A DNA stretch of 64,000 nucleotides from Aeromicrobium duanguangcaii. GTDB taxonomy: Bacteria > Actinomycetota > Actinomycetes > Propionibacteriales > Nocardioidaceae. Of this stretch, positions 1 through 7,803 are shown one piece after another. A model generated the notes under the pieces. That model did not search any database. It was not told the DNA's origin and saw only the letters and a program-made list of their open reading frames with translations. The position numbers and the translations under genes were made by a program. Positions within the stretch are counted from its first letter, which is position 1. The number at the start of each line of letters is the position of its first letter. The stretch covers positions 2,852,001-2,916,000 of the forward strand of contig NZ_CP101990.1 of NCBI RefSeq assembly GCF_024508295.1, read 5' to 3'.

Positions 1-199
1 GGCCGAACGACGGCGCGTAGTCGATGTAGCAGGACTCGGCGCCGCGTTCCCGGATCATCCGGTGGGCCAGGGCGTCGAGCTCGATCAGGTCCGTCCCCAC
101 GTCCGCGGTCTCGACCAAGGTGGTCAGGACATCGGCGACGAAGCGGCCGGCGGGCCGCATCTCGTCGATCTGGGCAGGGGTCAGCAGCTCGATCGCCAT
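1..199 (-). CDS. map: Type I methionine aminopeptidase, 5' part only
   Basis: Cytosolic metalloenzyme that removes the initiator methionine from nascent proteins. Only the first 66 codons are in the window and the gene runs off the left edge. Translation starts at ATG 199 and opens MAIELLTPAQIDEMRPAG. Residues 51-66 (ERGAESCYIDYAPSFG) match the conserved run that leads into the ASPFGK/ICTSVN block of type I enzymes. The metal ligands and active-site His lie outside the window and cannot be checked. The 22-nt gap to the next minus-strand gene means it could be read through from upstream. Family call is good; the symbol rests on the N-terminus only. Confidence 0.8.
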   Translation of the reverse strand, partial: MAIELLTPAQIDEMRPAGRFVADVLTTLVETADVGTDLIELDALAHRMIRERGAESCYIDYAPSFG

Positions 200-221
200 G
201 ACACCAGCCTACGGACCGAGG

Positions 222-2120
222 TCAGCGGCGGACCCGGAAGGTCGCGGCGTAGGAGCCGCTGATCCTGCCCGGAGCGACCACACCGGCCCGTCGCTGCGAG
301 ACGCCCTTGGACTTGCGCAGCTTCCACTTCCACTGCGCCGCCACATCGGCGCGATCGGCGCGGACGAGACCATCGAGACCGGCCACCAGGTCCTCGAACG
401 TGCGCGCTCCGCCGCCCTCGCTGTCGAAGTCGGGGCAGATGACCTGTCCGTCGTCGAGCTTGATGCACTCGTCCTCACCCTCGTCCCCGCCGGCGCCCGC
501 GCGGGCGCTGAAGGTGACCGAGGCCCGGCCCTTCGCGTTCTTGCCGATCTTGAACGCCTTGGCCGGACCGGCCGAGGTGCCCTTCGGACGGCCGTTGACG
601 TACTGGCGGTACACGGGGCGCACCTTCATCGTCCGGCCGGCCTTGACCGAGGAGCCGCGCAGCGTGACCCACTTCTTGCCGGTCCAGCGCTGGGCGCTCG
701 CGAAGCGGTGATCGATCGCCGCGTTGCTGATCAGGGTCATCGTGGACGACACACCCGTGACGGTCACGTCCGCGAGGTCCGTGGAGGCGATCGCGCTGAC
801 GTCGCCGGCGATGTCGCTCGCGACGACGTCGGCGAGCTCACCGCCCGCGTCGGCGTAGATCTGGGAGTTCGACAGGCTGCCGGTGCGCCCGTTGCTCAGG
901 CGGTAGTCGATCCGCCACGAGAGCTTGGCGGTGCCGATGCCGAGGTTGTCCAGGACGTCCTGCACCGCGAAGGCCGGACCGTACCCGGCCCCGAACGCGG
1001 CCATCGCCGGGTCGACCACGGTGCCGCGATAGGTCGCGAGCGCCGCGCCCCGGGCGTTGCGGACGTGCGTCACGACGGGGAAGCCGCGGATCAGGCCGAC
1101 CTGGCCCTTGATGCCGGCGTAGCCGTCCGTCGTGATCGTGCCGATCTGCTGGCCCACCTTCCCGACCTGCTTGTACGAGCCGATCAGGCCCGTCGAGTCC
1201 GGCATCACGAGGGCGGCCGAGGCGTTGTGGATCGACAGCGAGGTCGGGCCGGCGAAGTCCAGCGGGTGGCCGAAGGCCCACACCGTGGAGCCGCAGATGG
1301 CGGTCACCGTGCCGACACCGCCGGCGAAGAGGTCTCCGGTCGTGTAGCCGACGGCGATGTTGCCGCCGGGGACGAGCGGCTGGTCGAGTCCCGAGGGCGC
1401 CGCGACGGCGCCGAACCCGCCCGCCCGGGCGGAGCGCGCCGACGCGGAGACCGCCGGGACGCGCGCCAGCGTGCGGTTGGCCAGGTCGTTGGCGGCGGCT
1501 CCGCCGGAGACGACGCGGACGGCCTTGAGCTGGCGGGCCGACTGTCCCGCGAGCGTCGCCGCGGTCCGGGCCGAGGCGCCCTGCAGCGCGCTGCGCTTGA
1601 TCGTGAGCTTGGCCGGGGCGCGCAGCTTGTCCGCACCCAGGCGCTTCATGGCGTACGCGGGCGTGATGCCCGCGATCGGGACGTTGTCGGGGCTGAGGCC
1701 GTACGCCACGGCGCCGATCAGCCGGCCGTCCGGCAGGTACACGGGCGAGCCGGACATGCCGGCCCAGATCCCGGCGGGGGTGCCGTCCGTTGCCGTCGAG
1801 GCCCGGTCGATGCCCGCGCCACGCAGGGAGAACAGCAGCATGTCGGTGCCGCCCTCGGACGTTCCGAGCGCGTTGTCGATCGCGCCGACGAACGTGCCGG
1901 TGAACTCGACGGGCGTCGTGCCCTTGACCACGGTCAGTCCGCGGACGGTCGTCGAGTCGTCGAACGCCTCCGTCTCGGCCTTGGGGACCATCGGCTGGGT
2001 GCCGTCGGAGCAGAACGCCGCGGGCTCCGGGGCCGCCTGCGCTGCCGGTGCGACCAGCGTGGTCGCGGCCACGCCCGCGAGGACGGCGCCGGCAAGCAAG
2101 CGCAGGGACGTGCGGTTCAT
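222..2120 (-). CDS. Secreted SpoIVB-like (S55) peptidase-domain protein
   Basis: A 632-residue exported protein with a Sec signal peptide (about residues 1-29, AQAA cleavage region). Residues about 115-140 carry GMSGSPVY followed by DGRLIGAVAYG, the serine motif of SpoIVB peptidases (family S55). A second block, WAFGHPLDF, around residue 280 resembles the His motif. In SpoIVB the His (H236) precedes the Ser (S378); here the Ser block comes first. The C-terminal half (after about 400) is beta-rich with Lys/Arg-rich stretches and a short Cys-containing segment (ECIKLDDGQVICPDF) that may form a disulfide. It is not a sporulation gene by context: it sits alone between map and a fatty-acid operon. 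The substrate is unknown; it may be a protease or an inactive homologue. Confidence 0.65.
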   Translation of the reverse strand: MNRTSLRLLAGAVLAGVAATTLVAPAAQAAPEPAAFCSDGTQPMVPKAETEAFDDSTTVRGLTVVKGTTPVEFTGTFVGAIDNALGTSEGGTDMLLFSLRGAGIDRASTATDGTPAGIWAGMSGSPVYLPDGRLIGAVAYGLSPDNVPIAGITPAYAMKRLGADKLRAPAKLTIKRSALQGASARTAATLAGQSARQLKAVRVVSGGAAANDLANRTLARVPAVSASARSARAGGFGAVAAPSGLDQPLVPGGNIAVGYTTGDLFAGGVGTVTAICGSTVWAFGHPLDFAGPTSLSIHNASAALVMPDSTGLIGSYKQVGKVGQQIGTITTDGYAGIKGQVGLIRGFPVVTHVRNARGAALATYRGTVVDPAMAAFGAGYGPAFAVQDVLDNLGIGTAKLSWRIDYRLSNGRTGSLSNSQIYADAGGELADVVASDIAGDVSAIASTDLADVTVTGVSSTMTLISNAAIDHRFASAQRWTGKKWVTLRGSSVKAGRTMKVRPVYRQYVNGRPKGTSAGPAKAFKIGKNAKGRASVTFSARAGAGGDEGEDECIKLDDGQVICPDFDSEGGGARTFEDLVAGLDGLVRADRADVAAQWKWKLRKSKGVSQRRAGVVAPGRISGSYAATFRVRR

Positions 2121-2194
2121 CGGGGACCCCCGTAGTCAGAACAGATCGGCTGATCGTATCGAGGGAGGAGCGGCCCGTGGGGCTGATACGCCAA

Positions 2195-2980
2195 TCAGTC
2201 GCCGAGGGACGATCTGAACCGCTGCATCCCGGTCACCCAGTGGTCGGTGTCCTGCGCCTTGCGGGCGTACATCGTCCCCACGGACTCGTGCGGCAGAGCC
2301 AGCAGCCGGCCCTCGTCGATCGCCTCGAGCAGCACCCGGGCGGCCTCCTGCGGCGTGAGCGTCTCACCGGCCGCCGTGACGGAGGCGTGCGCCAGCCGGC
2401 CCTGCGGATCGGTGACGGTCTCGCCGGCCTCGGCCATCGGGGTGGCGACGCCCATCGGGCACAGCGCGGCGACCTGGACGCCCCGGTCGCCGTACGTCGC
2501 GGCGAGCCACTCCGCGAAGCCGACGGCGGCGCGCTTGGTCACGGCGTAGGTGGGCGATCCGAGCTGCGTCAGCAGGCCGGCCGCCGAGGCGGTGACGGCG
2601 AAGACGCCCGGGTTCTCGACGCTCCACCGCGGGACCAGCGCTCGCGCGGCACGGACGTGAGCCATGACGTTCACGTCCCACGACAGCGACCAGTCGAACT
2701 CGTCGGCCGCGAGCCCGAAGCCGCGGAAGACCCCGGCGTTCGCGACGTAGAGGTCGATCCCACCGAACTCGGCGTCGGCCGTCTCGATGAGTGCCGCGAT
2801 GCCGGGCTCGGCGGCGACGTCACCGGCGATCCAGGGCTGGCCGAGCCGCTCCCCCGCCTCTGCCAGGCGCTGCTCGTCGAGGTCCGCGAGCAGCACCCGG
2901 TCGCCGCGCTCGACGAGCGCCTCCGCGATGGCCAGGCCGATGCCGCCCGCGGCTCCTGTGACGACGCAGCGCCGGCTCAT
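2195..2980 (-). CDS. Short-chain dehydrogenase/reductase
   Basis: Classical SDR of 261 residues, cytosolic, NAD(P)-dependent. The N-terminus VVTGAAGGIG is the Rossmann TGxxxGxG motif. NAG follows in YVANAGVF, the catalytic Ser lies in TASAAG, and Tyr/Lys are in YAVTK. I place the start at ATG 2980, although the open frame extends further upstream, because this ATG overlaps the stop of the acyl-CoA dehydrogenase by 4 nt (ATGA) and begins right at the nucleotide-binding strand. It is the last gene of a three-gene operon with MaoC and acyl-CoA dehydrogenase. It is therefore likely to oxidise or reduce a hydroxy- or keto-acyl intermediate, but the substrate cannot be told from the sequence. Confidence 0.85.
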   Translation of the reverse strand: MSRRCVVTGAAGGIGLAIAEALVERGDRVLLADLDEQRLAEAGERLGQPWIAGDVAAEPGIAALIETADAEFGGIDLYVANAGVFRGFGLAADEFDWSLSWDVNVMAHVRAARALVPRWSVENPGVFAVTASAAGLLTQLGSPTYAVTKRAAVGFAEWLAATYGDRGVQVAALCPMGVATPMAEAGETVTDPQGRLAHASVTAAGETLTPQEAARVLLEAIDEGRLLALPHESVGTMYARKAQDTDHWVTGMQRFRSSLGD

Positions 2981-4197
2981 CGCAGGCCCTGCCGCTTCAG
3001 CTCCGCCTTGGCCAACGAGTTCTTGTGCACCTCGTCGGGGCCGTCGGCGAACCGCAGCGTGCGGATGCCGGCGTACATCTCGGCCAACGGGAAGTCCTGG
3101 CTCAGGCCGCCGCCGCCGTGGGTCTGGATCGCCTTGTCGAGGATCCACTCCACGGTCCGCGGCGTGGCGATCTTGATCGCCTGGATCTCGGTGTGGGCGC
3201 CGCGGTTGCCGACGGTGTCCATCAGCCACGCGGTCTTGAGGACGAGCAGACGCAGCTGCTCGATCCGCACGCGCGACTCGGCGATCCAGTCCCGGATGAC
3301 GCCCTGGTCGGCGAGCGGCTTGCCGAACGCGGTGCGACTCTGCGCCCGCTGGCACATGAGCTCGATCGCGCGCTCGGCGATGCCGATCGACCGCATGCAG
3401 TGGTGGATGCGGCCCGGCCCGAGGCGAGCCTGGGCGATCGCGAAGCCGTCGCCCTCGCCGGCGATGAGGTTCGTGACGGGCACGCGCACGTCGGTGAACC
3501 GCAGCTCGGCGTGGCCGCCGTGATCGCGATCGTGGTAGCCGAACACGTGCATGCCGCGGACGATCTCCAGGCCGGGGGTGTCCCGCGGGACCAGGATCTG
3601 CGACTGCTGGCGGTGCCGCGCGGCCGTCGGATCGGTCTTGCCCATGACGATGAAGACCTCGGCCTTCGGGTTCATCGCGCCGGTGATCCACCACTTGCGG
3701 CCGTTGATGACGTACTCGTCACCGTCGCGCACGATCGAGGTCTCGATGTTGGTGGCGTCGCTGGACGCGACGTCGGGCTCGGTCATGGCGAAGGCCGACC
3801 GGATCTCGCCGGCCAGCAGCGGCTCGAGCCAGCGCTTCTTCTGCTCCTCGGTGCCGAACTGGTTGAGCACCTCCATGTTGCCGGTGTCCGGGGCGGCGCA
3901 GTTCGTCGCCGGCGGCGCCAGCTGGATGCTGCGGCCCTGGATCTCGGCCAGCGGCGCGTACTGCAGGTTCGTCAGACCGGCGCCGCCCTCGCCGGGCAGG
4001 AACAGGTTCCACAGACCTCGCTGCTTCGCCTCGACCTTCAGGTCCTCGATCACCGCCGGGATGTCCCACACGTCGTTCGCGTAGTTGGCCTGGATCTGCT
4101 CGTGCGCGAGCGGCTCGGCCGGGTGAACGACCTCGTCCATGAAGGACTGCATGCGCGCGATGAGGTCCTGGGTCAACTCGTCGAAGGCAAAGTCCAT
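2977..4197 (-). CDS. Acyl-CoA dehydrogenase family protein (ACAD10/11-like)
   Basis: FAD-dependent acyl-CoA dehydrogenase, 406 residues, full length for the family. The N-terminal helical domain begins DFAFDELTQDLIARMQSFM. The middle domain has FAMTEPDVASSDATN and KWWITGA, the flavin and acyl-binding strands. In the C-terminal domain RFADGPDEVHK places an Asp where most ACADs have the catalytic Glu (usual motif YEGTSEIQ); this substitution is typical of the ACAD10/11-like branch. It lies 3 nt after maoC and overlaps the SDR by 4 nt, so the three genes form one operon. Probably oxidises an acyl-CoA thioester in the cytosol; chain specificity is unknown. Confidence 0.88.
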   Translation of the reverse strand: MDFAFDELTQDLIARMQSFMDEVVHPAEPLAHEQIQANYANDVWDIPAVIEDLKVEAKQRGLWNLFLPGEGGAGLTNLQYAPLAEIQGRSIQLAPPATNCAAPDTGNMEVLNQFGTEEQKKRWLEPLLAGEIRSAFAMTEPDVASSDATNIETSIVRDGDEYVINGRKWWITGAMNPKAEVFIVMGKTDPTAARHRQQSQILVPRDTPGLEIVRGMHVFGYHDRDHGGHAELRFTDVRVPVTNLIAGEGDGFAIAQARLGPGRIHHCMRSIGIAERAIELMCQRAQSRTAFGKPLADQGVIRDWIAESRVRIEQLRLLVLKTAWLMDTVGNRGAHTEIQAIKIATPRTVEWILDKAIQTHGGGGLSQDFPLAEMYAGIRTLRFADGPDEVHKNSLAKAELKRQGLR

Positions 4198-4200
4198 GGA

Positions 4201-4659
4201 TCAGCCCTCCGCGATGACGTAGACGACGTCGGCGATGCAGGCCGGCTTCTCGACGCCGTCGATCTCGACGACGACCGTGAGCACGACCTGCGTGCCGATC
4301 GCGATGTCCTGCGTCTCCTTGAGGGTGGCCGTGCCGCGCACCCGCGAGTCGACCGGCACCGGGTGTGGGAAGCGCACCTTGTTGGCCCCGTAGTTGACGC
4401 CCATCACGGCGCTCTTGACGGAGTAGATCTGCTGGGTGAAGACCGGCAGCAGGCTCAGCGTGAGGTACCCGTGGGCGATCGTCTTGCCGAACGGGCCCTG
4501 GGCGGCGGCCTCGGGATCGACGTGGATCCACTGGTGGTCGCCGGTGGCGTCCGCGAAGAGGTTGATCCTGTCCTGGGTGACGGTCACCCAGTCGCTGGTG
4601 CCGAGCTCTTGGCCGACGGCGGCCTTGAGGTCGGCGATGGTGTCGAATTCACGGGTCAT
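4201..4659 (-). CDS. MaoC-like (R)-specific enoyl-CoA hydratase
   Basis: A 152-residue single hot-dog-fold hydratase. The hydratase-2 motif is visible as ADATGDHQWIHVDP, with the catalytic Asp and His, followed by GPFGKTIAHGYLTLSL. The frame is open for 13 more codons, but ATG 4659 is preferred because AGGAG lies 9 nt upstream on the coding strand and the homologous region starts there. It is the first gene of the operon with acyl-CoA dehydrogenase and SDR, and has a palindrome just upstream (4676-4691) that probably controls the operon. It is expected to hydrate enoyl-CoA esters; the substrate range is unknown. Confidence 0.88.
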   Translation of the reverse strand: MTREFDTIADLKAAVGQELGTSDWVTVTQDRINLFADATGDHQWIHVDPEAAAQGPFGKTIAHGYLTLSLLPVFTQQIYSVKSAVMGVNYGANKVRFPHPVPVDSRVRGTATLKETQDIAIGTQVVLTVVVEIDGVEKPACIADVVYVIAEG

Positions 4660-4675
4660 GTCGCGGGTCTCCTGA

Positions 4676-4691
4676 CTAAGCGCTTGCTTAG
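4676..4691. promoter_or_regulatory. Palindromic operator candidate upstream of maoC operon
   Basis: Perfect inverted repeat CTAAGC-GCTT-GCTTAG (6-bp arms, 4-bp spacer), 16 nt before the maoC start. This size and placement is typical of TetR-family regulators of fatty-acid catabolism, but no tetR gene lies next to it in the window. It is in the divergent region shared with the sortase gene, so it could affect both. Confidence 0.5.
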
Positions 4692-4747
4692 CGCTCACCG
4701 TACCGCGTGATGGTCGTCACGAGCAACGACCTGCGCGTCGCACTCCC

Positions 4748-4765
4748 CCGGGACGATTGTCCCGG
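4748..4765. repeat. Short inverted repeat in the maoC/sortase divergent region
   Basis: CCGGGAC-GATT-GTCCCGG is a perfect 7-bp inverted repeat just before the sortase coding region. A TTG that would extend the sortase frame sits in the loop, one reason I do not use it as the start. Function (operator or leader hairpin) is unknown. Confidence 0.35.
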
Positions 4766-4777
4766 CGCCACGCAGGT

Positions 4778-5506
4778 GTGACACTCGTTACCGTGACCCC
4801 CGACGTCGGCCCACCGCGCCGCGAGCGCCCCGAACTGAAGCCGACCCCGCAACTGCGGCCGATGCGGCTGCTGGCCTCCGCGCTGACGGTGGCCCTGCTG
4901 ATCGGCGCAGGCTGGGCCGGCTGGAAGTACGTGGGCACGAACATCGTGGCCAAGCAGCGCCAGGGCGAGATGGCCGTCGCGCTCGCCGACGACTGGAAGG
5001 GCAATCGCCAGGGCGACGCCGCGACCGACAAGCTGCGGATCGGGCAGGTCTTCGCCGTGCTGCGGGTGCCCCGCTTCGGCGATGACTTCGAGGTGCCCGT
5101 CGTGGCCGGGGTCGACGACACGGCGCTGACCTCGGGCGTCGGCTGGTTCCCCGACACCCAGCGCCCCGGCCAGATCGGCAACTTCGCGGTCGCGGGTCAC
5201 CGCGTCACCAACGGTCAGCCGTTCAAGGACTTCCCCGACCTGCGCGCCGGCGACCTGGTCGAGGTCGAGACCCGCACCCACGTCTACACGTACGAGCTGC
5301 AGAACTCCGGCACGGACACCATCGTCGACTTCACCGACATCTGGGTCGTCCAGCCCGTGCCCGAGAAGGCGCGGAAGGCGAAGGACCAGCGCTCGGGCGC
5401 CAAGCCCAGCGAGGCCCTGCTGACGCTGACGACCTGCTCGGAGATCTTTCACACCGACAACCGCTCGGCCGTGTTCGGCACCCTGGTCGACGCCAAGCAC
5501 GTCTGA
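4778..5506 (+). CDS. Class E sortase
   Basis: Membrane-anchored cysteine transpeptidase of about 242 residues that joins sorting-signal proteins to the cell wall. A cytoplasmic N-terminus is followed by one transmembrane segment (about 31-53). The sortase barrel contains the catalytic His in VAGHRVTNG (about 141), Cys in LTLTTCSEIF (about 220) and Arg in HTDNR (about 229). The TLTTC run and size fit class E. Start is uncertain: GTG 4778, GTG 4793 and TTG 4757 are in frame and none has a strong ribosome site. The gene stands alone; candidate substrates elsewhere in the window end in LPATG (16130-17131) and LASTG (20039-22222). Confidence 0.87.
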   Translation: MTLVTVTPDVGPPRRERPELKPTPQLRPMRLLASALTVALLIGAGWAGWKYVGTNIVAKQRQGEMAVALADDWKGNRQGDAATDKLRIGQVFAVLRVPRFGDDFEVPVVAGVDDTALTSGVGWFPDTQRPGQIGNFAVAGHRVTNGQPFKDFPDLRAGDLVEVETRTHVYTYELQNSGTDTIVDFTDIWVVQPVPEKARKAKDQRSGAKPSEALLTLTTCSEIFHTDNRSAVFGTLVDAKHV

Positions 5507-5516
5507 GCAGCCGGCC

Positions 5517-6020
5517 TCAGCTGGTGGTGAGGTCGTTCACCAGCCAGTCGCCGTCGACCCGGTTCATCTCGACCACGACCGAGAGCGGCGCGGGCGACCC
5601 CGGCTTGCCGGCGATGGTGCGGTTCTGGTCGACGAACGCCAGCACTCGGACCTTCGAGGTGGAGCACTCCTGGCCGCACTCCAGCGGCGCGATGGTGCGC
5701 ACCGTGGCGACGACGTCGATCTTGCGCTGGCCGGCGGTGGCGACCAGCTGCGGAGCGAGCTCGGAGTACTTCTTCGCGAACTTCTCGGTCATGACCTTCG
5801 TCGCGTCGTCGAGATCCTGCGCCACGGTGGCGTGCTTGTAGCCGAGCATCTCGGGCAGCGCCTTCGAGGCGGCGGCCACGGCGTCGTCCTGGGCATCGAC
5901 CTGGTCCTGCGCCGACGCCTCGGCGCGTTGCACGACCAGGAGCGACACGAGGGCGAACACGACGGCGCACAGGGCCAGCGCCAGCAGCACCAGGTCGCGG
6001 CGGGAACGAACGAGCCTCAC
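5517..6020 (-). CDS. Mce-associated membrane protein (second)
   Basis: A 167-residue protein with one N-terminal transmembrane helix (about 8-32) and an extracytoplasmic domain ending VDGDWLVNDLTTS, the pattern of Mce-associated (Mam) proteins. Two cysteines (ECGQEC) are close together and could form a disulfide outside the cell. It starts at GTG 6020, overlapping the previous mam gene by 4 nt, and is the last gene of the mce operon. Mam proteins are thought to stabilise Mce complexes; its exact role is unknown. The 10-nt gap to the convergent sortase gene leaves no room for a separate terminator. Confidence 0.75.
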   Translation of the reverse strand: MRLVRSRRDLVLLALALCAVVFALVSLLVVQRAEASAQDQVDAQDDAVAAASKALPEMLGYKHATVAQDLDDATKVMTEKFAKKYSELAPQLVATAGQRKIDVVATVRTIAPLECGQECSTSKVRVLAFVDQNRTIAGKPGSPAPLSVVVEMNRVDGDWLVNDLTTS

Positions 6021-6538
6021 GGGGCGTCACCCTCTTCCGGAGCAGTGGTGGCGACGGTGACGTTGGAGAAGTTCTCGACGAGCCAGTCGCCGTCCTTCTT
6101 GACCAGCGAGACACGCCACCGCAGTCGGGGCTGGCCGTACTGGACGTCTTCGGGCTCGGTGCTGATCGTGATCGCGGCGATCGCCTCGGCGCTGTCGCGA
6201 TCGATGCTGTCGACGGCGACCTGGCCGACCTTGCCCTTCGAGACGATCTTCGCCGCCTCGAACTTCGCCAGCAGATCGCGCGTGGACGCCTTGAACTGCT
6301 CGGCCAGCTCGTCGGTGAGCAACGGCTCGACCCGCTCGACGTACTCGTCGAGGTCGGTGACGTCGTAGGAGTTGATCGCCGTCGCGAACCGCTCGGTCGC
6401 CGCGCGCACGTCCTGGCGGCTCGCGGAGTCCGCGGAGGCCGGGATCTGCGGACCGCGGACCAGCAGCGCCACACCGGCCGCCAGGGCGACCAGCGTGACC
6501 ACCACGAGTCCGACGACGATCGACCGACCGCGAATCAC
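6017..6538 (-). CDS. Mce-associated membrane protein (first)
   Basis: A 173-residue protein with an N-terminal transmembrane helix (about 6-28) and a soluble domain ending in KKDGDWLVENFSNV, closely resembling the next gene downstream, so the two are probably paralogues. The start is GTG 6538, which overlaps the stop of the upstream mce gene by 4 nt (GTGA). Located between the last Mce protein and the second Mam protein in one operon. It likely helps assemble or stabilise the Mce transporter at the membrane; this is inferred from family and position. Confidence 0.75.
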   Translation of the reverse strand: MIRGRSIVVGLVVVTLVALAAGVALLVRGPQIPASADSASRQDVRAATERFATAINSYDVTDLDEYVERVEPLLTDELAEQFKASTRDLLAKFEAAKIVSKGKVGQVAVDSIDRDSAEAIAAITISTEPEDVQYGQPRLRWRVSLVKKDGDWLVENFSNVTVATTAPEEGDAP

Positions 6539-7803
6539 CGCGCCACCGCGGGACCGAGCATCATCCACTTCCACGACTCCTCGCCGAGATCGAGCGCCGG
6601 GGGGATCGTCGAGGTCTCGTCGCCCTGCACCAGCTGCTTCGTCGCCACATCGTACGTGCCCAGGACCACACCGCCACCGGCTTCGCCGGACGCGGACGAC
6701 GCAGTCGCGCCGGGGGTACGCGCCCCGCGCTCCAACTTCTGCGCACACGTGAACGAGCGATCCCACCGCTCGACCGTGCGGTCGTACGGGGTGCGCTGCT
6801 TGGACTCGGGCTGGTAGCCCTTCAGGCACGGCGAGTTCTCGGGCTGCAGGGACAGGCTCATGCGGGCGGCGAACTGCCCGGTACGCGAGTCCTTCGCGAT
6901 GATCGAGAAGGCGCTCTCGACGCCGTAGGGCGCGATGACCAGCACGCCGCGGACGCCGGGCAGATTGGCACGGACCACCGAGTTCACGGTGATGGCGTCG
7001 TCGAGCAGCGCCGCGATGTCCTCGGCGTTCTCGTCGATGACCGCCCGCAGCGTCGTGGCCGTCGGCGCACCGGAGTCGATCACCTTCCGCAGGTCCTGGT
7101 CGGAATCGCGCACGGCCTTCGACAGCGATCGCAGGTTCGCGGCGAAGGCGCGGATGTCGTTCTGGGAGTCCACCTGCGTCTGCAGGACGGTCGTCGAGCT
7201 CTTGATCAGCGCCGCCGTGACCTCGTACTTCTGGTCGGCCTCGGTGATGAAGGAGTTGGACGAGTCGATGATCGTCTTCAGGTCCTGTGACGATCCCTCG
7301 AACGCGGTGCCCAGCTCGGTGATCACGGTGCTGAGGTCCTCGTTGTCCACCGACCCCAGCAGGTCGCTGACGTTCGACAGCAGCGTGCGCGTGTCGACGG
7401 GCACCTGCGTGCGCTCGCGGGCGATGACCGAGTCGTCGTCGAGGAACGGTCCCTTGTCGGTGCGCGGCTGGAAGTCCAGGAACTGCTCGCCGACCGCGGA
7501 CCGGCTCGCGATGACGACGTCGGTGTCGGCGGGGATGTCCGGAGCGCCGGGGTCGACCCGCACCTCGACCTTCACGCCGTCGCCGTCGAGCCACATGTCC
7601 GTGACGCGGCCGACGCTGACGCCGCGGTAGGTGACGTCGGCCGTGGTGAAGATGCCGCCGGGCTCGGCCATCTGGACCGTCACGGTGTATCCGCTGCCGA
7701 AGAGGCGGTCGACGTGGGCGTAGTTGATGCCGATGTAGGTCATCACGACGAGCGTGCCGACGAGGAAGATCGCCAGCTGGACCTTGACGCGCTGGGTGAT
7801 CAC
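6535..7803 (-). CDS. MCE family protein, sixth in operon (MceF position)
   Basis: A 422-residue subunit of an Mce lipid importer. One N-terminal transmembrane helix (about 10-28, QLAIFLVGTLVVMTYIGI) is followed by an MCE domain (about 36-115) containing TYRGVSVGRVTDMWLD. A long helical region (to about 260) would build the periplasmic needle. The C-terminus (about 340-422) is variable and low in complexity. It overlaps the preceding lipoprotein gene by 4 nt. As the last of six tandem mce genes it takes the MceF position; subunit letters are assigned by order only. Confidence 0.88.
   Translation of the reverse strand: MITQRVKVQLAIFLVGTLVVMTYIGINYAHVDRLFGSGYTVTVQMAEPGGIFTTADVTYRGVSVGRVTDMWLDGDGVKVEVRVDPGAPDIPADTDVVIASRSAVGEQFLDFQPRTDKGPFLDDDSVIARERTQVPVDTRTLLSNVSDLLGSVDNEDLSTVITELGTAFEGSSQDLKTIIDSSNSFITEADQKYEVTAALIKSSTTVLQTQVDSQNDIRAFAANLRSLSKAVRDSDQDLRKVIDSGAPTATTLRAVIDENAEDIAALLDDAITVNSVVRANLPGVRGVLVIAPYGVESAFSIIAKDSRTGQFAARMSLSLQPENSPCLKGYQPESKQRTPYDRTVERWDRSFTCAQKLERGARTPGATASSASGEAGGGVVLGTYDVATKQLVQGDETSTIPPALDLGEESWKWMMLGPAVAR

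Noticed and set aside
120..2135. Plus-strand open frame opposite the S55-like gene
   Set aside because: The minus strand has a signal peptide and GMSGSP; the plus frame is Arg/Ala-rich without domains.
4757..5506. TTG start for the sortase
   Set aside because: It lies in a hairpin loop without a ribosome site; downstream GTG starts fit better.
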